Shown here piece after piece: positions 1-8,689 of a stretch of 16,612 nt of DNA. The notes beneath the pieces are model-generated. The model was not told where the DNA came from. It saw nothing but the letters and a program-made list of their open reading frames with translations, and did no database searches. Made by a program: the position numbers and the translations under genes. The stretch is from assembly GCA_000697335.1 (NCBI GenBank), contig JNEM01010735.1, forward strand, positions 1-16,612, given 5' to 3'. Origin of the DNA: Conidiobolus incongruus B7586. Taxonomy: Eukaryota > Entomophthoromycota > Entomophthoromycetes > Entomophthorales > Conidiobolaceae. Position 1 is the stretch's first letter. Every line of letters begins with the position of its first letter.

Positions 1-1314
1 AGTAAGAGATTTGAGTGTTTGTGCACAGGAATAATAAGCTCGATGAAGCTCAGTATCGAATAGATTTTCCAAAGCGGGTAAATCTTCATGTATGCCAAAC
101 TGTTCTGGATATTGAATTATTAAGGAAATTAATAAAGGGCAATTTCGATAAATTGACCTGGCCACAGAAGGGATATTCTTATTGATATTAATATGAAGTT
201 CTTGTAGCTGAGGCATATTTCTCAAAAGATTATCGATCGACCCTGCACATAAACCGTTAAACTTTAATTCAAATTTCGTAATCCAAATAGGATTCAATAA
301 AGAGACCAATCTGTTAACTCGAAAAAGGTTGTCATATTCCCACTGGAGGTGATTTTTATTTGCAAGAGTAAGTGATTGTAAATTTGGTGAATCCTTGCTA
401 ATGATTGACAGAGCCTTCTGAGTAAGCTTATTAAATTCAAGATGTAAATGCCGAATTTGAGTACTAGCCCGGAGTATTTTGCGCAAATTCTCGTATGAAG
501 GAAAAGAATGATTAATAACAAATCGAATCTTTTTCAGTGAATGGTTTGGATGAAGATAGGGGACCAATAGGCGTGTAGAAGGAAGATGTGAGCAGCTTAA
601 TTCTTGAATTAATCTGTGCCGGATGATAGTTTCTTCAAAAGATCTTGGATTGTTAACTAATTGAACGCTACATAAGCTTAATTTAACAAATGAAGAAGGT
701 AATTGAATTCCTTGAGGATTAGGATCTAGGTCACCGTGTTTTTTAATTATCACTTTTTTTAAATCCAACTCAACTAATTGCGTCAGATTTTGTAGAGCTT
801 GTAATATTAAATCCTCTCGAACCTGGACATAAGCAATGCGAACAAATCTGACATTAGAAAAAATCGAAAAAATATTCTTCTCAAGAGCAAAACGAGCCAT
901 AAATCCCATTTCAATGCTTTGGACAAATTCTCGAATATTGAAGTTATCATTTATAAAATCATCGATTCCTGAGTTAATAGCCCCAATATCAATTCCTTTT
1001 CTTTTTTTTGCTATACATCCCGAATTATTTCTAAAGAGGGTGAGGTGAGCTGCTTTCGTAGGACGAATGATAGAGTTAAAGTATTTTGAAGCAAGGCGAA
1101 GTGATAATGATGTTGAACTGTTTGAATATTGTAGAACTTGCTCGATAACTAATCTTCTTTGGCCTTCATCTAAAGTATTAAACTCAATATTTCCTTTGTA
1201 CAATCTCAAAGTATTTTGTAAAGGTCGGGAAAGAATATTTGGGGGATCTTGATTTAGATTTGCTTGTTTCATTTTAAAAGATTTCAAAGATATAGATAAT
1301 AAAAGAGCATTCAT
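1..1314 (-). CDS. F-box-like / leucine-rich-repeat protein, partial (C-terminus beyond window)
   Basis: An uninterrupted minus-strand frame runs from the first in-frame ATG (complement of 1312-1314) to the window edge: 438 codons, no intron needed, no stop. An in-frame stop lies just upstream at 1324-1326. A second ATG (complement of 1270-1272) gives 424 codons and is an equally possible start; both have A at -3. Numbering from the second ATG, residues about 33-75 (LDEGQRRLVIEQVL... then SLRLASKYFNSIIRP) look like a fungal F-box: a helix, then an LRLASK-x-FN motif. After that come irregular leucine-rich repeats such as LVELDLKKV, IRHLHLEFNKL, LQSLTLANKN and LQELHININ. F-box/LRR proteins usually bring substrates to an SCF ubiquitin ligase through Skp1, so that role is inferred. 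No signal peptide is obvious. The plus-strand gene starting at 3296 is homologous over the LRR part. Coding is secure; the F-box call is moderate. Confidence 0.82.
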   Translation of the reverse strand, partial: MNALLLSISLKSFKMKQANLNQDPPNILSRPLQNTLRLYKGNIEFNTLDEGQRRLVIEQVLQYSNSSTSLSLRLASKYFNSIIRPTKAAHLTLFRNNSGCIAKKRKGIDIGAINSGIDDFINDNFNIREFVQSIEMGFMARFALEKNIFSIFSNVRFVRIAYVQVREDLILQALQNLTQLVELDLKKVIIKKHGDLDPNPQGIQLPSSFVKLSLCSVQLVNNPRSFEETIIRHRLIQELSCSHLPSTRLLVPYLHPNHSLKKIRFVINHSFPSYENLRKILRASTQIRHLHLEFNKLTQKALSIISKDSPNLQSLTLANKNHLQWEYDNLFRVNRLVSLLNPIWITKFELKFNGLCAGSIDNLLRNMPQLQELHININKNIPSVARSIYRNCPLLISLIIQYPEQFGIHEDLPALENLFDTELHRAYYSCAQTLKSLT

Positions 1315-1927
1315 ACTTTTATATCAATAAATTACACTAAATAATAAATATACACAATTATGATTGGTAATAGAGATTAAAATTGGTTTACATCATTATG
1401 AATTTTGAAATATTTATCAGATTTTATTCTGTACCCACATCACTAATAAAATTACAAATTTGGTGAGCACTGCGGTTGATTATTAATAAAATGCAATTAT
1501 TCGAATACAATTAATCAAATTTCAACAGTAATATTATTAAATGCAAAATGATTTGAGATACATATTAAGCTTGAATAGTCAGTTCAGGTTAGTATAGAAA
1601 GAAATAAACTAATCCAGATATATCATTATCAAATCTCAACTTAATAATTCATGCATTATAAAATCAAAAATATTCATAACAAGATTATCATATTAATATA
1701 TAGGTTTGATTAAAATTTAGCATATTCTTCGCATTTTGCAATTAATAATTATGATGTCAGCATACCAAAGATCAGCCGAAGTAAAAAGATTTATATTTTA
1801 AATTTCAATTATGAAAATGAGTGTAATATTGGCTATAAAAAACTTTAATAGACCAATCGATATTGAAAATCTTTTATTAATCAATCGTTTGAATCGCTTA
1901 TTTATTTTCCCTATAATACAAAAACAA
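1315..1927. other. Non-coding stretch upstream of the F-box-like/LRR gene
   Basis: About 600 bp of AT-rich sequence with stops in all frames and no recognisable gene or RNA. It must hold the promoter of the minus-strand gene that starts at 1314, but I see no clear TATA element or other defined site. Confidence 0.5.
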
Positions 1928-1957
1928 TGTTATTAATTTCAGCAATAGTATTACCAC

Positions 1958-1971
1958 GAGTCAGATGACTC
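1958..1971. promoter_or_regulatory. GAGTCA-GA-TGACTC palindrome
   Basis: Two 6 bp arms, GAGTCA and TGACTC, are separated by GA. TGACTC is the half-site core bound by fungal Gcn4/AP-1-type bZIP factors, so this could be a bZIP-type site within the candidate LTR. Function is inferred only from the motif. Confidence 0.3.
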
Positions 1972-2111
1972 TTCTCTTATCAAATATATTTACCTTAGCC
2001 TAATGTAAAGATGATTTCCCCTCACAAAGTCAGCCACTTGAGCTCTTTTTTTAATTGGCTGATGATACAAGCCACCAGAGAACTTCATAAATTTCCTTCT
2101 CCAATTCACTC

Positions 2112-2119
2112 TATATAAA
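2112..2119 (+). promoter_or_regulatory. TATA-box-like element TATATAAA
   Basis: A consensus TATATAAA lies in a locally GC-richer context (CACTC before it, CCGG after it), unlike the random AT runs nearby. It is far (about 1.2 kb) from the plus-strand gene at 3296, so it more likely belonged to the candidate LTR. Confidence 0.35.
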
Positions 2120-2211
2120 TCCGGAATTAAGGCTATCCTCAATTAGGCGAGATCGATTTGAGTCCTCTCAATTATCTGACTTAAATCAATAAATCACCTC
2201 TCTCCCTAACA

Positions 2212-3295
2212 TTTACCTCGAATTCTCCAAATTTTTCTTGTTTAAGCTAATTCGAACACGGCTTTCTCAATTCGTGTTAGTATGTTTAATTCAAAATATT
2301 TATTTTCAATATTAATATTTTATTTTAGTCAAAAACCTTAATTAGAAAATGGTTTAGTTTAATTAAATATAAAATTTAAATAATTATTTTCAATGTATTT
2401 AAACGGAAGTTGAAGTAATCAGATATTATTAATATTCTTAATATAATCAAGTAATAAAGGATAATTAAATAAAATATAAACTATACATAATTTTGTTTTA
2501 ATCAAATTACTAAGAATTATAATTATTCATATTATGTCATCGATAATTTGAATTGGGTTATAAACGTTATGAAACATGTTTAAATCTTTTTTGTAATCAT
2601 GTTAATAATGTATATCATATTAGGTTTCTAGTAATTGGGTATATTTCAAAAATATATACGTAATATATTCATTATTATTAAATGGATTATAATCTATTAT
2701 ACCAATTAATTTAATTAATTTTGCTTATCTAATCTATTTTAGCTCATATAATAAGAATAGATTTAAGTACCTAATTGTTTAAGTTGTTAATAAAATATTG
2801 TCACGTGTATGCATAACAATTATGAAGTTATTATTGATCAAATCGTATTTTCAAAATATCGGCAATTTGAACTAATTAAAATTAAAATTAAAATTCAAAG
2901 TTGATACTCCATTCTATCAAAAGTTGCTATACAAATTGAAATGGTTTAAAAATTTTTACATCACAACATACTACCCTACCATGACTATTTTAAATAGGTT
3001 TTAGTAAGTTCATAGATTTTTATATATTAATTATACTATTAAAAAATATTGTAATAAAATATATTCTGTCATGTTTTCTTCAGGGGTTATTTAGAAACAC
3101 CAAATTATTAATCGAAACCTGTTGAAAAATTAAATCTAAAATAACTAATTGGAGGCTGTGATTTGATAGCAAATTGGAGTGATTGCGTCAATAGTTCAGA
3201 TTCATCTCTTGTAAGCACCTTGCGACCACCATAAATACATTTCAAATCTTTATTAATTTAATTCATAACATTTTAATTTGAACCTATATCTCACT
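2212..3295. other. AT-rich intergenic region upstream of the LRR gene
   Basis: No gene, RNA or repeat of note. A short direct repeat of AAAATT units lies near 2876-2896. A small inverted repeat (AACACG 2255-2260 with CGTGTT 2273-2278) lies just right of the candidate solo LTR. The last 230 bp (about 3065-3295) are less AT-rich and probably hold the promoter and 5' untranslated region of the gene at 3296; I see no defined core promoter. Confidence 0.5.
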
Positions 3296-4513
3296 ATGGA
3301 TAATTCAAAAATATCCTGTTTATCCATTTCCAATGACTCAAACAGTTCTCAAGAGTCAATCCGCTCTCCTGGTTCAAATGATCGCGAGGAATCAACCCAC
3401 TCTTCTGATTCAGACACATCCGCCTCAGACAATTCAGTAATCTGGGTAGAAGTCGGTGAGGATTGGGCTTCTCAATCTCCAAGCTTCTCTTTATCCCCAC
3501 TCCCAGAATGGAATTCCTCCCCAAGGTCAAACTTAAATTCGTCAGCTTTGATGCCCGAATCTGATACTGACTTTATCTTCAGCCCTAGTCCTGAAGATAT
3601 AACCAGATATTCAGATCAAAGTTCAGTAGAAACGAGCGCTGTATTTTCACCTGATAATGTAACCCAATTGGTCTTTGACAATATCGAAATGGAGCTCAGC
3701 AATTTTTTTGAGATTATTCGAACATCCCCGCATCTGGTCGAATTGAGCATCTACAGAGTTACCATTACTGGAGAATACCAAGGACCAGATAGAAGGATCG
3801 GGCTTCCTTCAACCTTAAAGCGTCTGAATTTTAAGCCGTCGATTTCTGAGTACCCCACCGAATTCCTAACCCTGTTTCATTCTTATGGTCAGCTAGAATC
3901 ACTCGCCACCAACAACGTAACCCTACTCAATCACTTATATCAATGCGCTCACACTCTACGAAAGCTTGAGATCGATTGTAAAGGTGCTAATCTGTATGGA
4001 GTGTACGTAAGCGTTTTCAAAACATTAACGAAGGTTGAAGAAGTAAAGATAAGATGTGGTTTAATTAATTTTAGCATAATTAACACTGTAAATTCTCGAT
4101 TGAATTTGCTGAATATCGACGCTACGTTCCTTGGCTTCCGCGAAAGTGCTTCTACTCCTCAGTGCTATTCTTTAACCCAGCTTTCTCTCATTAAACCTAT
4201 GAATAACTTGTGGCTCAATCATTTTGTCTCGTCTTGTCCCAATATCACTTTTTTGGTTATCCACTATAAAACAATTAAAAATGACGTTGGTATCCTTTGT
4301 AAATTTCGCAAACTCAAAACTGTCGAAATACTTGAATATGCTGAGCCAAAATTCTCTTTAAGCCAAATTACCGAGCTCGAAGCCCTTGACCGTATTGTGT
4401 TAACCGGATTTCGGTTAACTGTGTTACGAAAATCATTGGAAAACTTTGTTCAAGAATTTCCTCAATGGGAATTTGAGGTAGCACCACATGTCTGCCACCT
4501 TTCGAAAATTTAA
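3296..4513 (+). CDS. LRR-type protein with serine/acidic-rich N-terminus (paralogue of the gene at 1-1314)
   Basis: A single-exon frame of 405 codons ends in TAA at 4511-4513. The open frame extends left to a TTG at 3278, but the first ATG is at 3296, so I start there. Residues 1 to about 115 are low-complexity and rich in Ser, Asp, Glu and Pro (SSDSDTSASDNS, SPSFSLSPLPEW), probably disordered and a likely phosphorylation region. From about residue 118 irregular leucine-rich repeats follow (LVELSIYRV, LESLATNNVTLL, LRKLEIDCKG, LTQLSLIKP, LKTVEILEY) to a hydrophilic end. The segment LVELSIYRV...GLPSTLKRLNF aligns with LVELDLKKV...QLPSSFVKLSL of the minus-strand gene, and the stretch before it also matches, so the two are paralogues. 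No F-box is visible. Binding partners are unknown; LRRs usually bind protein. Coding is secure, function is not. Confidence 0.85.
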   Translation: MDNSKISCLSISNDSNSSQESIRSPGSNDREESTHSSDSDTSASDNSVIWVEVGEDWASQSPSFSLSPLPEWNSSPRSNLNSSALMPESDTDFIFSPSPEDITRYSDQSSVETSAVFSPDNVTQLVFDNIEMELSNFFEIIRTSPHLVELSIYRVTITGEYQGPDRRIGLPSTLKRLNFKPSISEYPTEFLTLFHSYGQLESLATNNVTLLNHLYQCAHTLRKLEIDCKGANLYGVYVSVFKTLTKVEEVKIRCGLINFSIINTVNSRLNLLNIDATFLGFRESASTPQCYSLTQLSLIKPMNNLWLNHFVSSCPNITFLVIHYKTIKNDVGILCKFRKLKTVEILEYAEPKFSLSQITELEALDRIVLTGFRLTVLRKSLENFVQEFPQWEFEVAPHVCHLSKI

Positions 4514-4527
4514 ATAAACATTTATTT
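4512..4527 (+). terminator. AATAAA-containing inverted repeat at the gene's 3' end
   Basis: AAATAAA-CA-TTTATTT overlaps the stop codon of the LRR gene. It contains AATAAA (4513-4518), so it may act in polyadenylation. The perfect 7 bp arms may be chance in AT-rich DNA. Confidence 0.3.
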
Positions 4528-4549
4528 TTGCTCTGATTAAATTAGTATT

Positions 4550-4970
4550 ATAATGCTGACTAATAATTGAACTATTCATATTCTAAATGTGGTATTATTT
4601 TTTAACAGGAAAATATCAATTTTGTCACTCGCACGAGCTCCCCAAGAGCTATGACAGTCATTCTTCCAGCAATGTTAACAGTGGCAGCTCGAAGAAACAA
4701 GCTAATGAAGAGGGGGGCGTGCTTGACAAGACCTCGCGTGATAGTATTAGCCACTGTGTGATCATAAGGTTTGGTAGGATATGGAACAAGAATATTCATG
4801 TGAAGTAGAGAGAGATGTATTTACTAATGCCAGTTAGTACGAGGCCTATTATAGGTATACAGAGCAGTGGACGTGATAAAGGCGAGGAAGAATTATAATC
4901 AGGATGATTGTTTCCAGTATTATGCCGGTCATGGTTTCTAGGTTAGAACATAATGTTAAGGGAGTTGGAA
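4550..4970. other. GC-richer island with splice-acceptor context; possible gene relic
   Basis: The sequence is clearly less AT-rich than both flanks. A branch-like CTGACTAAT (about 4555) is followed by a pyrimidine run and TTTTAACAG (ending 4610), a good fungal 3' splice site on the plus strand. Short frames are open on both strands: plus from ATG 4587 to 4808 (73 codons, hydrophilic), and minus from 4799 to 4602 (65 codons, with FLRAATVNIAGRMTVIALGE). Read from the acceptor in another plus frame, SPRAMTVILPAMLTV...KRG followed later by PVST...IQSSGRDKGEEEL faintly recalls the C-terminal part of sideroflexins, but with stops between. I cannot choose between a decayed exon, an alternative 3' exon of the upstream LRR gene, and chance. 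Confidence 0.25.
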
Positions 4971-5589
4971 AAATGCATGATTTTATTTCATGATAATTCC
5001 TTTAATAAATTTTGACACGAAGGGATTCAGTTAATGCTTTCGAATTTCGCTAAAGTGATCACTACCAAAGATTTTTTTGACATATTTTATGTTTATGAAG
5101 GCAATTAGTCGATTATATTAGAAATATGAAATTAATGAAAAAAATACTTTTGTAATATATATTAATTATATATGGAAAATGACTATTAGGCAGGAATTGG
5201 AATTTTATCCATACCGATATTTTATATTGAAATTTCACAATTCCTATTAGCTAGTACTTTCCGATTTCTTTTTTAAGGCCCAAAAATCTGTAGTAGTGAT
5301 ATTAATTAACAATATTTTATTCAATTTGGTTTAATTGTAAATTATCAAATTTAGAATATTTGGACAATGAATCAGCTTGAATATTCATAATACTATTAGA
5401 GTCAAGTTTATTTAAATAAAGAGTAGATTAAGCAATTATTTTCCATAGTTTGGATAGTAACATTACCTGAGAAAGCAGTCCTCTGAACAGAATTAGTAGA
5501 GGGGTGATTGGGTATAGTCGGCTATCAGACGAGTTAAATGGAGCTTTATTGATTCTGTCAAATAGTGAGAACTCAGATTAAGTAGATTA
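4971..5589. other. Non-coding AT-rich stretch
   Basis: No coding frame or RNA gene seen. The only structure is an imperfect inverted repeat, listed separately. Confidence 0.5.
5193..5244. repeat. Imperfect inverted repeat (hairpin)
   Basis: GGAATTGGAATTTTA (from 5193) pairs with TGAAATTTCACAATTCC (5228-5244) with one or two mismatches around a loop of about 20 bp. There is no U-tract or other sign of a specific function. Confidence 0.35.
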
Positions 5590-5855
5590 TTCTATTATCA
5601 CAGATCAGGAGCCCATTCAACCTTCACAATTCAAATCACTCATAATTTCCAAGAGATCCACTTGCAACGTGATCAACAAATCATCAACTTTTGGAATCAA
5701 TCATTAATCTGATCTGCTACCCGAAGTACAAGAGGACACGTTAACCTAATTATAAGTATACTGATGTAACTCAGTTGTCACGTTGCTCCTCTTCCTAGGG
5801 TACTATTTTACAATATAGGTCAAATAATAAACTACCCCATTTATATTATCTAACA
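5590..5855 (+). mobile_element. Solo-type LTR fossil, copy A
   Basis: This segment of about 266 bp aligns along its whole length with the segment at 6649-6921, and the match continues past its right end. It ends in TAACA, a proper LTR end. The best-conserved part is GTTGTCACGT followed by CCTCTTCCTAGGGTAC, with an AATAAA-containing stretch after it, as expected for the transcribed part of an LTR. It is broken and is the more decayed of the two copies. The left boundary is known to within a few bases. Confidence 0.6.
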
Positions 5856-5935
5856 AGCACTATCCTGGAAGTCGACTATTTTAGCTATTTTTATTAGATA
5901 CCTACCCAGCCAGTGTCACTATCAACCATCCAAAT
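5856..5935 (+). mobile_element. Leader fragment following LTR copy A
   Basis: Similarity to the other copy continues for about 80 bp past the LTR end, through GGAAGTCGACTATTT to a shared CAGTGTC, then fades. This is where a primer-binding site and untranslated leader would lie, so the fragment is more than a bare solo LTR. Confidence 0.45.
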
Positions 5936-6648
5936 TCCGGATTTTTATAACTTAGGCCGGGTAAAGTGATCTAGGATTTACTATAGTGGCTTAGATGTAT
6001 AGCTAATCAACGAATGAACAGTAAGTGAATATGTATGCTAGGGGGGAATGGTCAATCTAATTATAATTGATGAGAATAAAAGCTCCTGTCTTGTAACAAT
6101 AGACTTATAGCCAGTGTTGAGGTAGATTTATAATTCTCTTGCACCAGAATGTCGCAACTTTAGATTCAGTTTAAGCATGATAAAATTTTAGATATTAATA
6201 TTGAAACTAAAGTAAGATTATAAATTCGTAAACCTAAATTTTTGAATAGAAGAAATTTGGTCAGAGTAAGATATTATAAATACACTGGATGATTAAGCCT
6301 TTAACATCCCAAATCACTCAGCAATGCTTTGTTATTGTCAGTTTTATGGCTTTTGACATCATTACAATGCTCTTAGGCACTTTGGTTATTTGAAAAATTG
6401 GGTCTTCAAGCATAATTAAACACTTTATTTACTATATATAAAACTCACTAGTAATCATTTGAATATTATGGAGAAATTAAAATTTAACTGTACTAAGTTA
6501 ATTCAACAAAATCATAAACGTACATATTAGGGATATCTTTTGAAACAGGCTTAAGTATTAGACCAGATTGTTTATACCAATAGTAGTCTCTGAATACCTT
6601 CTTAAACCAGATCAGATTTTTGTGCATAAAGTTGATTTTCTTAAGTTA
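5936..6648. other. Unassigned stretch between the two LTR copies
   Basis: About 710 bp with no convincing coding frame. It may be remnant internal retroelement sequence, given the LTR on each side, but I recognise no gag or pol motif in it. Confidence 0.4.
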
Positions 6649-6921
6649 TGTTACTCTCACGGGCCGGCGGACCCGTTAGTCCTTAATAATTCAATTCATT
6701 CAAGAACCCCGTCACAGATTCACCTGCAAGGTGACCACAAAATACACCCGAGCAATGCAATCAATCATTCCATCCGATGTGCCGCTCGTACGCTAGGAAG
6801 ACATGTCAAACAAACTATAAATATGCTGACTACAACTAAGTTGTCACGTCGGTCCTCTTCCTAGGGTACAGCTCAATAATCCAGGTTAAACAATAAATTA
6901 CCCCTTTTATATCACCAAACA
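6649..6921 (+). mobile_element. Solo-type LTR fossil, copy B (better preserved)
   Basis: It begins TGTTACTCTCACGGG and ends CCAAACA, giving 273 bp with TG...CA ends. It aligns throughout with copy A about 1.06 kb upstream in the same orientation. It keeps more G+C and CpG (for example CGGGCCGGCGGACCCG near the left end), with ACTATAAATATG as a TATA-like element and AATAAA further on. The 98-codon open frame at 6568-6864 overlaps it and has no protein character I recognise, so I do not call it a gene. Confidence 0.65.
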
Positions 6922-6995
6922 GGCGCCGTCCCAGAAGTCGACTATTTACTTAAAAGTTATTGGACACTTGACTTCTCAATCAGTGTCGTTACAGT
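6922..6995 (+). mobile_element. Primer-binding-site-like leader following LTR copy B
   Basis: Directly after the CA end comes GGCGCCGTCCCAGAAG. GGCGCC at this place is typical of primer-binding sites matching a tRNA 3' end, as in several Ty3/gypsy elements. The match to copy A continues to a shared CAGTGTC near 6990. The primer tRNA is not identified. Confidence 0.4.
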
Positions 6996-7960
6996 TTTTA
7001 AATTTTTCTCAAGTTATCTAAGGAAATTTTTCTATTATATTATTGTTTTAAAATTCAACTATTAAATTTCCACTAAAAATTTGATTAACTTGTGGTTGAG
7101 AGACATAATTCTATATATCATCTATTTCATATTATATTTCTTGGGGTAATAGTCATATCTATTTCCTTGGCGTTACCTCCGAAAAAGTATGTATCTTATC
7201 AACTTGTCATCTTTATCTGACCATAATTTAATTTAGCATATTAATAAGCTATAAGGCAATAATTATTATATTGTTTAAATAATTCTCTTCATATATTTCT
7301 ATATCATATTAATTATATAGCTTTTCAAAAATCATTTTAAGGATATATAATATATTTAATCCATTATATTTTAGTTAAATATGATTATACTTAAAAACCT
7401 TATAATAAATATTTTATATCTTAAAATATTAAAATTAAATTGATTTATTTTGATAATAATGATAATAAAGATTTGAAACTATTTTATTATATTAACTTGA
7501 TAATAAATTCAAATTTTTTGTTTTAATAATATTAGTATATAAATTAAAACATAATAAATTTTTAATTTCTGATTTTTCAAATATATTCTAAGTTTTGAAA
7601 TATTATTTATATATTAAAATTATAAGAATATAAATTTTTTTATATATTTTTTATTTAATTATAATAATTTTTTATTAAAAAATTTTGATTTTAAAATCTA
7701 TAGTAAAGTTTGATAATATTCAAATTAAATAATTATTATCACAAGGCTTTATTTTTTATTTCTTTAAAATTTAACCAATAATCCATTAAATCATCTAAGA
7801 CTTGCAATAAGCTAATAAAGATAATTTTTTATTTAAAACTACTATATATTGTTGGATTTATAATTTTAAAACCAAAAAGGATATTGATTGAAATTTATTG
7901 AAATTTGAATTATTAATTTCTATTATTATTATTTTATTTATTAATAAAGTAAAAATATAT
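6996..7960. other. Start of the AT-rich block; no gene seen
   Basis: Composition falls from ordinary to extremely AT-rich across this stretch; the last CpGs lie near 7170-7185. No coding frame, RNA or recognisable element. It may be old repeat sequence decayed beyond recognition. Confidence 0.5.
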
Positions 7961-8210
7961 TGCTAAAAGACTAGTGTTCTAAATTATTATATATACTTTC
8001 ATATAATTTAATTAATTATAAATTATATAATTAATTTATACTTTTATAACTAAATTAATTATATAAATAGCATTCAATTATCTAATAAATTAGGTTTTTT
8101 TTTCTCAATTCTTACTATTTTTTATTTTTATATTTTTTCTAAAATTGAGACTATATTTTATTAATATTATAGTATATTAATACTACCTAATATAAACCTT
8201 AATATATTAG
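7961..8210 (+). repeat. 5' LTR of the Ty3/gypsy fossil
   Basis: It starts TGCTAAAAGA and aligns base by base with the 3' LTR starting TGTTAAGAGA at 16359, up to the shared AATATATTAG where the window ends in the other copy. The true right end may lie further, at most about 8350. No primer-binding site can be read. Confidence 0.8.
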
Positions 8211-8354
8211 TAACTTATCTTAATTTGAAGCTTAATTAAATTTTGTTTATATTTGTATATTATTATTATATTATAATACTATATTTTATGCTATATTATT
8301 TTTATTTTAAGTTTTCCTTTATACTATATTAGTATTTACCTCTATGCTTATATA

Positions 8355-8575
8355 TACTAACCTATAAAAATAAGTTATAAAATCAAAGATATATATATTT
8401 TAATTAATAACTAAATCAATTATATATATTAAAATACTTAAAACTATAATATATAATTATAATATATTACTTGATAATAAATAAATAATATTTAGATATA
8501 TTTAATGAACTATTAGCAAAAATATTAACCTTTAATATTTAACTAAAGTGAATTATAAATTTGTGTGTTTTTAAG
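8355..8575. repeat. Left IR/DR-type terminal inverted repeat of transposon copy 1
   Basis: It pairs with about 9705-9923 in inverted orientation. The outer motif AAAATAAGTTATAAAATCA begins near 8368 and a related inner motif AAAGTGAATTATAAATTTG lies near 8545; their cores are 178 bp apart and point the same way. Confidence 0.7.
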
Positions 8576-8689
8576 ATAAAGGGATATATTTTACAATATA
8601 TAATTATATCTTTTTTCTTTCTTTGTTATTATTTTATATAATATTTTATAAATATATTAAATTTTTTTATTAATATCATTATACTTAAA

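Larger units (their letters stand above)
1928..2211 (+). mobile_element. Candidate solo LTR (fossil), fungal copia/gypsy style
   Basis: The 284 bp segment begins TGTTA and ends TAACA, the inverted ends typical of LTRs. It is visibly less AT-rich than its flanks. Inside, in the order expected for a promoter-bearing LTR, are a GAGTCA/TGACTC palindrome (1958-1971), a TATATAAA box (2112-2119), and an AATAAA followed by a pyrimidine-rich stretch near the right end. No target-site duplication is evident and there is no second copy in the window, so the boundaries rest on motifs only. It could instead be the control region of an unrecognised or lost gene. Confidence 0.35.

Noticed and set aside
294-521. 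75-codon minus-strand open frame
   Set aside because: It lies in another frame of the long F-box-like/LRR coding region on the same strand and has no domain character.
836-1252. Two plus-strand open frames of 70 and 61 codons
   Set aside because: They are antisense to the continuous minus-strand coding frame, whose paralogy with the second LRR gene settles the strand.
3278-3295. Extension of the LRR gene to a TTG start (MNLYLT before the ATG)
   Set aside because: Nuclear fungal genes rarely start at TTG, and the first ATG at 3296 gives a sound protein.
3294-3530. 78-codon minus-strand open frame
   Set aside because: Antisense shadow of the serine-rich N-terminus of the LRR gene.
4602-4799. 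Minus-strand 65-codon frame resembling an Alba-type domain (FLRA...GELVR)
   Set aside because: The resemblance is only a loose hydrophobic pattern, the glycine and lysine landmarks of Alba are not in place, and there is no supporting upstream exon.
6568-6864. 98-codon plus-strand open frame as a gene
   Set aside because: It overlaps the LTR that also occurs, without an open frame, at 5590-5855. Low-complexity content and no domain.
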